Part shown: positions 8,022-17,608 of the stretch, one piece after another
Layout of the letters: each line of letters starts with the position of its first letter
How positions within the stretch are numbered: the first letter of the stretch is position 1
DNA from: Ensifer sp. MPMI2T
GTDB lineage: Bacteria; Pseudomonadota; Alphaproteobacteria; Rhizobiales; Rhizobiaceae
Reading direction: 5' to 3'
NCBI RefSeq assembly: GCF_004827385.1
Contig: NZ_SRXN01000021.1
Coordinates: 1 to 64,000, forward strand
Length of the DNA stretch: 64,000 nucleotides
Notes under the pieces: generated by a model
What the model saw: only the letters and a program-made list of their open reading frames with translations
What the model was told of the DNA's origin: nothing
Database searches by the model: none
Translations under genes and position numbers: made by a program

Positions 8022-10487
8022 ATGGCTTCGACCAAGACTGCAACCGGCAAGGACCACGATACTGTAGAGAATTCAGCGGCGTCACGTCCTCTTTTGCCTG
8101 ACGAATTGCATCTGCTTGATGCTTACTGGCGGGCTTCCAATTATCTCTCGGTCGGCCAGATATACCTGCTCGACAATCCGCTGCTCAGAGAGCCGCTGAA
8201 ACGCGAGCACATCAAGCCGCGATTGCTCGGCCACTGGGGAACCTCCCCGGGCCTCAACATGCTGTATGTGCACCTGAACCGGGTCATCAAGCGCGACGAC
8301 CTCAACATGATCTACGTGATCGGCCCCGGCCACGGCGGACCGTCACTCGTCGCTCACGCTTACCTCGAAGGCACCTACAGCGAGATCTATCCCAATATCA
8401 GCCAGGATACTGCGGGCATGAAGCGGCTGTTCAAGCAGTTCAGCTTCCCCGGCGGCATTCCGAGCCACGTCGCGCCCGAAACGCCCGGCAGCATTCACGA
8501 GGGCGGTGAGCTCGGATACGCGCTCAGCCATGCCTATGGCGCGGCATTCGACAACCCCGACCTGATCGTCGCCTGTGTCGTCGGCGACGGGGAAGCCGAA
8601 ACCGGGCCGCTTGCCACCGGTTGGCAGGGCAACAAGTTCCTCAATCCGGCTCGCGATGGCTGCGTGCTGCCGATCCTCCACCTGAACGGCTACAAGATTG
8701 CCAACCCCTGCTTCCTCGCCCGCATCCCCAGGGAGGAGTTGCAGAAATTCTTCGAGGGCATGGGTTACAAGCCCTATTTTGTCGAAGGGCGCGAGCCCGA
8801 GGACGTCCACCGGCAACTGGCCGGCGTGCTCGACACCGCCATCGGCGAAATCCGGGGGATCTGGGCCGATGCGCGAACCAACGGCAATCTCAAGCGCCCG
8901 GCATGGCCGATGATCGTGTTCCGGACGCCAAAGGGCTGGACATGCCCGGCGGAGATCGACGGCAAGAAATGCGAGGACTACTGGCGCTCGCACCAGGTGC
9001 CGATGGGCGAGATGGACAAGCTGGAGCATATCCAGGTCCTCGAACAATGGATGAAGAGCTATCGGCCCGAGGAGCTTTTCGACGACGACGGCCGGTTCAA
9101 GGCCGAGATCGCAGCGCTCGCTCCGGCGGGCAATCGCCGCATGAGCGACAATCCGCACGCCAATGGCGGGCTGCTCCTGCGTGATCTGAAGATGCCGGAT
9201 TTCCGCGACTATGCCGTCGAGTTTTCCGGCCACGGTGCGACGGTCGCCGAGTCGGCCCGCGTCATGGGCACGTTCCTGCGCGACGTGATGAAGGCGAACA
9301 TGGAGAGCAAGAACTTCCGGCTGTTCAGTCCGGACGAGAACAACTCCAATCGCTGGCAGGATGTGCTGCAGGTAACCAACCGCTGCTACATGGCGGAGAT
9401 CTATCCGGAGGACGACCATCTCTCACCGGACGGCCGTATCATGGAAGTGCTGAGCGAGCACCAGTGCCAGGGATGGCTGGAGGGCTACCTGCTCACCGGC
9501 CGGCACGGCTTCTTCTCCTGCTACGAAGCCTTCATCCACATCATCGACTCGATGTTCAACCAGCATGCCAAGTGGCTGAAGGTGTGCAACGAGATCCCGT
9601 GGCGCAGACCGATCGGCTCGCTGAACTACTTCCTGAGCTCCCATGTCTGGCGGCAGGACCACAACGGCTTCAGCCACCAGGACCCCGGCTTCATCGACCA
9701 CGTCGTCAACAAGAAGGCGGACGTGATCCGCGTCTACCTGCCGCCGGACGCCAACACGCTGCTCTGCGTGACGGACCACTGCCTGCGCAGCCGCGATTAC
9801 GTCAACGTCGTCGTCGCCGGCAAGCAGCCGGCGCCGCAATGGCTGACGATGTCGGAGGCCGTTCGCCACTGCGCCATGGGCATCAGCATCTGGGACTGGG
9901 CGAGCAGCGATCAAGGCAGCGAGCCGGATGTCGTCATGGCCTGCTGCGGCGACGTTCCGACGCTCGAAACGCTGGCGGCGGTGCAGTTGATCCGCGAGCA
10001 CCTGCCGGAGTTGAAGGTCCGGGTCATCAACGTCGTGAACCTGATGAAGCTGCAGCCAGAGAAAGAGCATCCGCACGGGCTGTCGGACCGCGATTTCGAC
10101 GGTCTGTTCACGAGGGACAAGCCGATCATCTTCGCCTTCCATGGCTATCCGTGGCTGATCCACCGGCTCACCTATCGCAGGACGAACCACGATAACCTTC
10201 ACGTGCGCGGCTACAAGGAAGAAGGCACGACCACGACCCCGTTCGACATGGTGGTGCTGAACGAGCTCGATCGCTTCCACCTCGTCGAGGACGTCATCGA
10301 CCGGCTGCCGCAACTCGGGGCGCGCGCGGCCTATTTCAAGCAGGCAATCCACGCAAAGCTGATCGAGCATCGCGAGCATATCGAAAAATACGGCGACGAC
10401 ATGCCTCAGATCAGCGGATGGAAGTGGGGCCCGAAGAGTGAAGCCGGCAAATTTCAGGGAACGTCTACTGAAGGGGACAATGTTTAA
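8022..10487 (+). CDS. xfp: Phosphoketolase (xylulose-5-phosphate/fructose-6-phosphate)
   Basis: 821 residues, typical of the family (about 790-825). Key stretches are [19 protein letters not shown], the thiamine-diphosphate motif GDGEAETG at residues 188-195, and HLNGYKI. The enzyme cleaves xylulose-5-phosphate or fructose-6-phosphate with phosphate to give acetyl-phosphate and glyceraldehyde-3-phosphate or erythrose-4-phosphate. I chose the ATG at 8022: AGGAG lies just upstream and the residues before it do not look like family sequence. A degenerate FixK-like site (TTGAT-TCAA-CGCAA, 7900-7913) lies in its upstream region but misses two fixed bases. The gene is divergent from the aldolase operon and 31 bases ahead of the PF10091 gene. 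Confidence 0.96.
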   Translation: MASTKTATGKDHDTVENSAASRPLLPDELHLLDAYWRASNYLSVGQIYLLDNPLLREPLKREHIKPRLLGHWGTSPGLNMLYVHLNRVIKRDDLNMIYVIGPGHGGPSLVAHAYLEGTYSEIYPNISQDTAGMKRLFKQFSFPGGIPSHVAPETPGSIHEGGELGYALSHAYGAAFDNPDLIVACVVGDGEAETGPLATGWQGNKFLNPARDGCVLPILHLNGYKIANPCFLARIPREELQKFFEGMGYKPYFVEGREPEDVHRQLAGVLDTAIGEIRGIWADARTNGNLKRPAWPMIVFRTPKGWTCPAEIDGKKCEDYWRSHQVPMGEMDKLEHIQVLEQWMKSYRPEELFDDDGRFKAEIAALAPAGNRRMSDNPHANGGLLLRDLKMPDFRDYAVEFSGHGATVAESARVMGTFLRDVMKANMESKNFRLFSPDENNSNRWQDVLQVTNRCYMAEIYPEDDHLSPDGRIMEVLSEHQCQGWLEGYLLTGRHGFFSCYEAFIHIIDSMFNQHAKWLKVCNEIPWRRPIGSLNYFLSSHVWRQDHNGFSHQDPGFIDHVVNKKADVIRVYLPPDANTLLCVTDHCLRSRDYVNVVVAGKQPAPQWLTMSEAVRHCAMGISIWDWASSDQGSEPDVVMACCGDVPTLETLAAVQLIREHLPELKVRVINVVNLMKLQPEKEHPHGLSDRDFDGLFTRDKPIIFAFHGYPWLIHRLTYRRTNHDNLHVRGYKEEGTTTTPFDMVVLNELDRFHLVEDVIDRLPQLGARAAYFKQAIHAKLIEHREHIEKYGDDMPQISGWKWGPKSEAGKFQGTSTEGDNV

Positions 10488-10518
10488 GGACAACTCGTGC
10501 CCGATAGTTTAGTCTTCC

Positions 10519-11889
10519 ATGGACATCGACCGCACTGTCCTCAGGAGACCGCCTGACGGAGCAGAAGCCATGCCCGAGATGCTCTCGACCGACGCCGACC
10601 TCCACGGGCAGCCGACCGAGGAGAACCTTGGGCGACTACAGTTCACGACATTGCTCTACTACCTGCAAGTCACAAATCCTGACAACGGCCTGGTTCGTGA
10701 CAAAACGGACCCGAGGGCCCCCGCAAGCATCGCGGCAATCGGCATGGCGCTGGCCACAATTCCCGTTGTCGTGGAACGCGGCGTCATCATCCGCGAATTC
10801 GCGGCCAAGATCACTCGCAAGCGATTGCGGTTCTTGATCGAGCTTCCACAGGGACCAGAGCCGGACGCTTCTGGCTACAAGGGCTTCTTCTATCATTTCC
10901 TCGACATCGAGACCGGCCGCAGGGTGTGGCAGTGCGAGCTGTCGACGATCGACTCGGCCTTCCTCTTCGCCGGTGCCTTGACCGTGGCCACCTATTTCGA
11001 CGGCGACACCGCCGACGAAGCGGAGATTCGACAACTTGCCACGGCGCTTTACGAGCGCGCCGACTGGAACTGGGCTCGCGATCACGGCCCCACCCTCACC
11101 CACGGCTGGCGGCCGGAAAGCGGGTTCATCCCTTACCGGTGGCGCGGATATGATGAGGGAATGCTTCTCTATATCCTCGGCTTGGGGTCGCCGACCTATC
11201 CCTTGCCCGCAGAATCCTACACCGCCTATACGGAAAGCTACGAATGGAGGAATATGTTCGGCCGCGAGCTGCTCTATTCGGGCCCACTCTTTACGCACCA
11301 GCTTTCCCATATGTGGGTTGATTTTCGCGGCATCCGCGACGCCTTCATGCGCGAGCACGATAGCGACTACTTCCAAAACAGCCGACAGGCGACGTTCGTG
11401 CAGCAGGAATATGCGATTCGCAATCCGATGGATTTCGTCGGTTACGGCGAGCACTGCTGGGGGTTCACTGCAAGTGACGGGCCTGGTTGGGTCACGCGAG
11501 TGGTCAATGGCGTCAAGCGGGAGTTCTTCGATTACATCGCGCGCGGCGCGCCATTCGGGCCCGATGACGGGACGGTTTCGCCATGGGTTGTTATCGCTTC
11601 GCTGCCATTCGCTCCTGAAATCGTCATTCCGACAGCCCGCAACTTTGCCCGAATGAACCTCGGCATGACACGACTGTACGGTTTCAAGCCGTCTTTCAAT
11701 CAGTCGTTTGTGGTGGAAGACAGTCCCACCGGATGGTGGGTCACTCCTTACCACTTTGGCATCGACCAGGGACCGGTTGTGCTGATGGTTGAAAACTACC
11801 GGACGGGCTTGCTCTGGGACATTATGCGCCGATGCGGATCCATCGTGACGGGGTTGCGCAAGGCCGGGTTCACCGGGGGCTGGCTGTGA
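10519..11889 (+). CDS. PF10091 glucoamylase-like protein (GH144-like beta-1,2-glucanase candidate)
   Basis: 456 residues with a single PF10091-type domain: RLQFTTLLYYL, TNPDNGLVRDKT, CELSTIDSAFL, HGWRPESGF, YDEGMLLYILGLGSP, then GPLFTHQLSHMWVDFRG and DGTVSP. The same domain occurs inside NdvB, and characterised free-standing members form GH144, endo-beta-1,2-glucanases. No signal peptide is visible, so it probably acts in the cytoplasm, unlike the secreted GH144 enzymes. Start is uncertain: 10519, or Met18 at 10570, which has GGAG nine bases upstream. It follows xfp by 31 bases and probably shares its transcript. A broken paralog with an internal deletion lies at 56.5-57.25 kb. With the GH94 protein it would form a glucan-to-glucose-1-phosphate pathway. 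Confidence 0.78.
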   Translation: MDIDRTVLRRPPDGAEAMPEMLSTDADLHGQPTEENLGRLQFTTLLYYLQVTNPDNGLVRDKTDPRAPASIAAIGMALATIPVVVERGVIIREFAAKITRKRLRFLIELPQGPEPDASGYKGFFYHFLDIETGRRVWQCELSTIDSAFLFAGALTVATYFDGDTADEAEIRQLATALYERADWNWARDHGPTLTHGWRPESGFIPYRWRGYDEGMLLYILGLGSPTYPLPAESYTAYTESYEWRNMFGRELLYSGPLFTHQLSHMWVDFRGIRDAFMREHDSDYFQNSRQATFVQQEYAIRNPMDFVGYGEHCWGFTASDGPGWVTRVVNGVKREFFDYIARGAPFGPDDGTVSPWVVIASLPFAPEIVIPTARNFARMNLGMTRLYGFKPSFNQSFVVEDSPTGWWVTPYHFGIDQGPVVLMVENYRTGLLWDIMRRCGSIVTGLRKAGFTGGWL

Positions 11890-12027
11890 CACGCATGCTC
11901 ATGGAAGGGCGGAAGGTCTGCCGGTCGAGAAACCTCTTCGCGTTCGCCTGCCTTTCGTAACCCTCCACGAACCGGCCGCTACTGCCGCCTTCGCATCTCG
12001 GATAACACGCGCGGCTGTGTGGTGAAG

Positions 12028-14538
12028 TCAAGATATGGGGCAAGGTCTCGCGTCCCAGATTTCGGCCGCATATTCGGCGATCGTGCGGTCGCTTGAGAAC
12101 CTTCCCGAATTCGCGACATTGAGCATCGCTTTCCGGGTCCATGCTCGAGGATCGCCATAGAGCGACTGCAACCGCTGGTCCGCTTCCAGATACGAGGTGA
12201 GGTCCGCCAAATGCCTGAAGACGTCGCCGCTCGTCAGAAGGACATTGCGGAGCGCATCGACGACATCGGGATCATAGCGGCAAAAATGCCCGGACAGGAT
12301 CAGGTCCAGCACCGCGCGGGTTTCGGGTTCGTTGTCGTAGTGCCAACGCGGATTGTACCAGCCGCGGCTCCCCGCGACCTCGTCCGCCGTCAGCCCGAAC
12401 AGGAAGAAATTCTCCTCGCCCGCCGCCTCGGCCATTTCGATCGTCGCTCCATCGCGGGTACCGATCGTCAGTGCGCCATTCATCATGAACTTCATATTGC
12501 TGGTGCCACTCGCTTCGTATCCAGCCGTCGAAATCTGGTTGGAGACGTCGCTGGCGGGGATGAGACGCTCCGCCAGCGATACGCAGTAATCCGGCAGGAA
12601 GACGACCTTGAGACGCCCGCGCACCACGGGGTCGGCGTCTATCGTGGCGGCGAGATTGTTGAGGAATTTGATGATGATCTTCGCCACATGGTAGGCGGGC
12701 GCCGCCTTTCCCGAGAAGAAGAAGGTGCGCGGCGCTATATCGACGCCGGGATCTTCACGGATGCGGTTGTAGAACGCCACGATCCTCAGCGCGTTCAGTA
12801 ATTGCCGCTTGTATTCATGTATGCGTTTGACCTGGCTGTCGAAGATCGCCTCGGGATCGACAATAATCCCGGCGCTTGCTCTCAGCCATTCGGCAAAGCT
12901 GCGCTTCGCCATCCGCTTGGCCTGACGCGCGGCATCGAGAAAACCGCTGTCGTCGACGAGCGGCTTCATCTTTTCGAGTTCCGCAAGATTTGTGATCCAT
13001 CCATCGCCGATGCATTCGTTTATGCAACGGGCAAGGTCAGGATTCGACATCAGCAGCCAACGTCGGGGCGTCACGCCATTCGTCTTATTGTTGAACCGGC
13101 CGGGGAATATCTCCGCGAGGTCTTTGACGGTCGTTTCGCGCAGCAGCCTCGAATGGATCTCGGCAACCCCGTTGGTGCTGTGCGAGCCGACAATGGCAAG
13201 ATTGGCCATGCGAACCAGGCGCTCGCCACCCGGCTCGATGAGGCTCGCCCGCTCGACGCGCCCCTGGTCCCCGGGGAAACGGGCGAGGATCTCGTCCCGT
13301 AGCCGCCGGTCGATCTCGAGAATGATCTCCAGGTGGCGCGGCAGCATCAATTCAAACCAGCGCAGCGGCCATTTCTCCAACGCCTCGGGCAGAAGCGTGT
13401 GGTTGGTGTAGGCGAGACAACGTCGCGTGAGATCCCAGGCGTCATCCCAGGCCAGGTCCGCCTCATCGAGCAAGATACGCATCAGCTCCGCAACCGCGAG
13501 GCTCGGATGCGTGTCGTTGAGCTGGATGGCTACCTTGTCGGGCAGCAGATGCCAATCGGAGTTATTCAAGCGAAAGCGCCGGATGAGGTCGGCCAGCGAA
13601 CATGCGACCAGGAAGTATTCCTGAACGAAACGCAGCCCCTGTCCCATGCTGGTCGAATCGTCGGGGTAAAGGACCCGCGTGACGGTCTCGGCCGTCAGCC
13701 TCCGCGCCAGCGCGCTGACGAACTCACCGGCGCTGAACGCCCGGAAGTCCAAGCTTTCCGGCGTTGCCGCGGCCCAAAGCCGCAGCGTGTTAATAGTGCT
13801 GCCGCCAAAACCCACGATCGGCCGGTCGTACGGTATGCCGAGCAGGTGGGACGGCATACCGACAGACGCCCGCAAATTCCCGCCGCGAACCTCGAAGGAG
13901 CAGCCAAGCCTGATCTCCACCGCATCCTGCGGCCGGGCGACCTCCCAGGGATCGGGTCGGCGCAGCCAGTTGTCCGGCTGCTCGCGCTGCCAGCCATCGA
14001 CAATCGTCTGCTTGAAAATCCCATATTCGTAGCGCAGCCCGTAGCCCATCGCCGGCAGTTCCATGGTCGCCATCGAGTCCAGGAAACAGGCGGCGAGCCG
14101 GCCAAGCCCGCCATTGCCGAGACCGGCGTCGGGCTCCTCGGCGAGGATGGCCAATTCGTCTATATACTCCTGATCGAACAGCCGTCTGGCGAGGGGGCCG
14201 AGACCGAGATTGAGAATGTTGTTGCTGAGTGATCGCCCGATCAGGAACTCCATGGACAGATAATAGACCCGCTTGGGGTTCTCTCTGCCATAGGTGTGCT
14301 CCGTGTGTTGCCAGCGCTGCGAGAGCACATCTCTGACCGATCGGGCAATCGCCTCGTAACGCTCGCGGCTGCCTGCGTCCTCCGGGGCGATAACGTTGTC
14401 GAAGAGCAAATGACGCTCATAGAGCCCGTCGTGGCTTCCCCTGAATTTGATCGGCCCGCAGCCATAGTGTGTCGGCAACTCGTGCGAGGTGGGAGAGTTG
14501 GAGCTTTGCGGCCGGGCCGCTTCCTTCTCGTTGCTCAT
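12028..14538 (-). CDS. glgP: Glycogen/alpha-glucan phosphorylase
   Basis: 836 residues, full length. Recognisable stretches include YYLSMEFLIGRSL, GNGGLGRLAACF, YGIFKQ, VAIQLNDTHPSLA, TNHTLLPEALE, KRIHEYKRQ and EASGTSNMKFMMNG with the pyridoxal-phosphate lysine at residue 683. It removes terminal alpha-1,4-glucose units from glycogen with phosphate, giving glucose-1-phosphate in the cytoplasm. It is convergent with the PF10091 gene (138 bases between stops) and followed on its upstream side by the CBS-BON gene on the same strand. No allosteric phosphorylation tail is obvious. In this setting it is the second phosphate-sparing route from a stored glucan into the accessory lower pathway. Confidence 0.96.
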   Translation of the reverse strand: MSNEKEAARPQSSNSPTSHELPTHYGCGPIKFRGSHDGLYERHLLFDNVIAPEDAGSRERYEAIARSVRDVLSQRWQHTEHTYGRENPKRVYYLSMEFLIGRSLSNNILNLGLGPLARRLFDQEYIDELAILAEEPDAGLGNGGLGRLAACFLDSMATMELPAMGYGLRYEYGIFKQTIVDGWQREQPDNWLRRPDPWEVARPQDAVEIRLGCSFEVRGGNLRASVGMPSHLLGIPYDRPIVGFGGSTINTLRLWAAATPESLDFRAFSAGEFVSALARRLTAETVTRVLYPDDSTSMGQGLRFVQEYFLVACSLADLIRRFRLNNSDWHLLPDKVAIQLNDTHPSLAVAELMRILLDEADLAWDDAWDLTRRCLAYTNHTLLPEALEKWPLRWFELMLPRHLEIILEIDRRLRDEILARFPGDQGRVERASLIEPGGERLVRMANLAIVGSHSTNGVAEIHSRLLRETTVKDLAEIFPGRFNNKTNGVTPRRWLLMSNPDLARCINECIGDGWITNLAELEKMKPLVDDSGFLDAARQAKRMAKRSFAEWLRASAGIIVDPEAIFDSQVKRIHEYKRQLLNALRIVAFYNRIREDPGVDIAPRTFFFSGKAAPAYHVAKIIIKFLNNLAATIDADPVVRGRLKVVFLPDYCVSLAERLIPASDVSNQISTAGYEASGTSNMKFMMNGALTIGTRDGATIEMAEAAGEENFFLFGLTADEVAGSRGWYNPRWHYDNEPETRAVLDLILSGHFCRYDPDVVDALRNVLLTSGDVFRHLADLTSYLEADQRLQSLYGDPRAWTRKAMLNVANSGRFSSDRTIAEYAAEIWDARPCPIS

Positions 14539-14720
14539 GGGGATGCCCCTTAACCGTCTGTAGCGGGACCTTCGGCCCCGGCGGCCTCAACTGATTGGAA
14601 TTGCTTTCGGTATCGAGAAGATGGTGGCGCGCTCGTCAGGAAAGCAGTGCCCAGCCCACAGTGTTCTGAGGAAATCGTAAGTGCGCGGATCCGGTGAGAT
14701 CCGTGACTGCCTTCGGTCCT

Positions 14721-15389
14721 CTACGACTCGTGCTTTGGAAAATGATCCACGACGCCAACGACGCCGCGGACGCTTTCGGCTGCAACGCGCGCCGCCTTCC
14801 GGCACTCCTCCGTCGAGACATTGCCCCACAAATGTACCACGCCGCCTGCCACCGTCACCGTCACATCCTGCCCTTCGAGGCCGGTGTTCTCGCTCAGGCG
14901 GATCATGATGCTGCGACGGATGGCTTCGTCACCGGGCGCCGTTCCATCTGGCTTGGCGGAAATGATCGCCTCGAGAAGATCCGCGCGGCTCACAATGCCG
15001 ACCACGGTACCAGCTCTCATCACCGGAAGGCGCTTGATGCCGTGCTCCTCCATCAGGTAAGCGACGCGCGCCAGGGACGTGTCCTCGTCGACAGAAACCG
15101 GATTACGGCTCATCACATCGGCGACTTTCCACGCGTTGCTCTTGATGTATAGGTTGGCCCTCTCCTCCGGAGATAAGGACTCGTCGACGAGTGTCGCGAT
15201 GGCTCGATGTCCTAACTCGGTCCTTCGCAACAGGTCACCCTCGGTGATGAGGCCAACGAGCTGTCCTTCATCGTCAATGACCGGGATACCACTGATATGA
15301 TTGGCGAGCATCACTTCTGCGGCCTGCTTGACGCTGTTGTCCGGCGAGACCTTGATAACTCTTATCTTCATCACGTCTCTGACCAGCAT
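14721..15389 (-). CDS. CBS-domain protein with C-terminal BON domain
   Basis: 222 residues. Two CBS motifs come first: VRDVMKIRVIKVSPDNSV...GIPVIDDEGQLVGLITEGDLL (about residues 3-57) and VADVMSRNPVSVDEDTSL...RLPVMRAGTVVGIVSRADLL (about 87-143). A BON domain follows (about 150-220, with VTVAGGVVHLWGNV). CBS pairs bind adenosyl nucleotides and commonly sense cellular energy; BON domains bind lipids or proteins. This CBS-BON design is widespread next to low-oxygen and energy-stress genes in alphaproteobacteria. It is upstream of glgP on the same strand (182 bases) and divergent from ldh. A sensor of ATP/AMP state for the module is a reasonable inference. Confidence 0.92.
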   Translation of the reverse strand: MLVRDVMKIRVIKVSPDNSVKQAAEVMLANHISGIPVIDDEGQLVGLITEGDLLRRTELGHRAIATLVDESLSPEERANLYIKSNAWKVADVMSRNPVSVDEDTSLARVAYLMEEHGIKRLPVMRAGTVVGIVSRADLLEAIISAKPDGTAPGDEAIRRSIMIRLSENTGLEGQDVTVTVAGGVVHLWGNVSTEECRKAARVAAESVRGVVGVVDHFPKHES

Positions 15390-15683
15390 CGCGCGCCAAC
15401 TCCCAAGTAGAATAGGGCCACAGCCTTGCCTTCCACAAAATAGCTCCCCGGCAACGCTTAGACAACTCAGGCACTCGGCGGGTTGCGTAAGCTTCCTCTG
15501 GGTCTAACCAGTCTTCGCAGGTGGCGCTCGTGGCAGCGAGGTGGAATTTCCGCTGGCCAAGAGCCCTCGCCGCGTCGTGGCGGAACGCAAGCCTGGAACA
15601 GGCCCCTGACATCGATGACTGGGGTCTGATCGAAGGGTCAGCTAAAATAGACGTCTGGTCTCCATCCAAAGGAGGGACGCGGG

Positions 15684-16616
15684 ATGAAAGTCGGTATTGT
15701 CGGAACCGGCATGGTGGGCAGTGCGACTGCCTACGCTCTCGGCCTGCGAGGCGTGGCAAGCGAGATTGTGATGGTTGATCTCGATCCAGCACTCGCAGAG
15801 GCACATGCCCTTGATATCGCACATGCGATGCCATTTGCGTCGGCGACGTCGATCGCCCACGGAGACTACGCTCACCTCCGAGATGCCGGTGTCGTCATCA
15901 TCGCCGCGGGGGTCGCCCAGCGACCCGGCGAGACGCGGACCGACCTGCTGGCCCGCAACGCCGCTGTCTTCCGCACCGTGGTCGGCGAGATCATTCGCTT
16001 TTGCCCCAATGCGATTCTGCTCGTCGCATCCAATCCGGTCGACATCATGACCCAAATCGCCACGGTTTATTCGGGGCTGCCGAGCCATCGGGTAATCGGC
16101 TCGGGTACGATCCTCGACACCGCGCGGTTTCGCAGCCTGCTCGGGGCGCACCTTCGCGTGTCGCCCCGATCCATTCACGCCTACGTGCTAGGCGAACACG
16201 GTGACAGCCAGGTGCTGGCCTGGTCCGGTGCCAGGGCTGGCACCGTTCCGATTGCTCTCTTCGGCGCACGGGTTGGCGCGCCAATTACGGATGCCGTCCG
16301 TGCAGACATCGACAGCAAGACCCGTAACGCGGCCTACACAATCATCAAGGGCAAAGGCTCTACCTACTATGGGATTGGAGCGGCTCTTGCCCGAATCGTC
16401 GGGGCGATAAGACAGGACGAGCAGGCGGTGCTATCGGTCTCGAGTGTCACCGCACTCGTCGCGGGAGTGCACGATGTAGGTTTGTCGGTGCCCCGTGTCG
16501 TGGGTCGCGAAGGCATTACAACCGAACTGCTCCCTGACCTTGATGCACAGGAGCGCGCTGCACTTCAACGAAGCGCTTCCCTCCTTCGAGGGCTATTCGA
16601 GTCGGTGACGGTTTGA
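15684..16616 (+). CDS. ldh: L-lactate dehydrogenase
   Basis: 310 residues of the LDH/MDH family. The Rossmann motif GTGMVGSA is at the N-terminus and LGEHGDS carries the catalytic histidine (residue 172); TILDTARFR supplies the substrate arginine. The specificity loop reads AQRPGETR with Gln79 where malate dehydrogenases have Arg, so pyruvate/lactate is the expected pair. It would regenerate NAD+ from NADH by reducing pyruvate. A strong ribosome site (AAAGGAGGG) sits just upstream of the ATG. Strict aerobic rhizobia seldom need a fermentative LDH, so its place beside phosphoketolase and two glucan phosphorylases is telling. It is transcribed alone, divergent from the CBS-BON gene. Confidence 0.9.
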   Translation: MKVGIVGTGMVGSATAYALGLRGVASEIVMVDLDPALAEAHALDIAHAMPFASATSIAHGDYAHLRDAGVVIIAAGVAQRPGETRTDLLARNAAVFRTVVGEIIRFCPNAILLVASNPVDIMTQIATVYSGLPSHRVIGSGTILDTARFRSLLGAHLRVSPRSIHAYVLGEHGDSQVLAWSGARAGTVPIALFGARVGAPITDAVRADIDSKTRNAAYTIIKGKGSTYYGIGAALARIVGAIRQDEQAVLSVSSVTALVAGVHDVGLSVPRVVGREGITTELLPDLDAQERAALQRSASLLRGLFESVTV

Positions 16617-17608
16617 AAGCGAAGGAATCTGGTGACGCGAGAAGCAGTCATCCGTCCGTTGGCGACAATGGCGCGTCTTTCGAAGCTCGGGCACCTCATG
16701 GCCAGGCGCCCACGAGCGAACGAGCCCGACGCGGCTCGCCTCGTCCAACGGCGCACTGACGGAAGACGGCATCAACGTAGCGCTCGTGATCATGACGTCC
16801 AGTACGTCTGATGACTGCAATCACAATGCCAGCGCGTTTCGGCCGGCTTTCTGCTTTGCGGCGCGAAGCCGTCGTCCAGCATGTGCGCATCGGACTTCCG
16901 CTCTCCACCCGCTACCGCCGTCGAGAGCAGCGGAGCTAAAGGTCGTCTTTGGCGCAAATTTCAGATCTTGGCTTCGGGCGGCCATGTGTCCGGTTTTCGT
17001 TTTGCACCTCCTAGCAGCGGACGGTCGGCAGTCGGCCCCAAAATGGAAATGGTTTCCGCTTTGCGCCTGCATAATGGTCATCGAGCCACCGGTCGCTGTT
17101 GCTACAAAGCGGACATGACGCAGTGACACCGCGGGTCGCTGTTGCGCCACTTCCAGACCTTACCTCGGAAGCTGCGATCGACGCGTTTCGACCCATTGCG
17201 GTCATTGGTGGCCGGCGCGATAAATGGCTCGATTGAGCCCCATCCGGTCATTCGTTCGACCAGCACTCAACCTCTGGTATCCGCCTGCGAATTTATTCCC
17301 GCTAAGAATTCGTGCCTTCAGCGCCGAGCTTTCAATCCAGGCCTGGATTTCGGACGTCAGCGGGCCGAGAAAGATGACTTCCGCCAACGTCGCCGCCGCA
17401 TGCAGCGCGGTCATTTCGGCCAGCCCATGGCGATGTCGTGGTGCCCGATCCAAGCGCCAGGATCTTTGTAGTCGATAATGCCGCGCGCGGTCCTCTCCGA
17501 CGCGTTCATGCGCTTGGACAGATGAGCCATTTGACATGGAGGCGAGAATGACGACGCCGAGGTCGTGTTGGGCGGACCAGCGAGGTTCAGAGGGCTTCAC
17601 ACCGCCTA
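16617..17608. other. Long intergenic stretch without a recognisable gene
   Basis: About 990 bases between ldh and the LacI regulator. It holds dispersed-repeat copy A (17142-17206) preceded by an AAGCGGACAT motif also seen before copy B at 31.3 kb. A 39-codon minus-strand frame (17530-17411, MAHLSKRMNASERTARG...) ends in DPGAWIGHHDIAMGWPK; it looks protein-like but I cannot place it and it may be the tail of a lost gene. No other coding signal stands out. Confidence 0.4.
17142..17206 (+). repeat. Dispersed 65-bp repeat, copy A
   Basis: The core of at least 50 bases (17144-17194, beginning GCGCCACTTCCAGACCTTAC and ending CGCGTTTCGACCC) recurs identically at 31345-31396, in the same orientation, with a slightly diverged 3' flank. 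Both copies lie in non-coding DNA. It could be a rhizobial intergenic repeat or the relic of a shared insertion. Confidence 0.7.

Noticed and set aside
8343..10493. Two long minus-strand frames (358 and 356 residues) opposite phosphoketolase
   Set aside because: They are mirror frames caused by high GC at third positions; their translations are low in complexity and rich in Arg/Asp/Val, while the plus strand is an unmistakable phosphoketolase.
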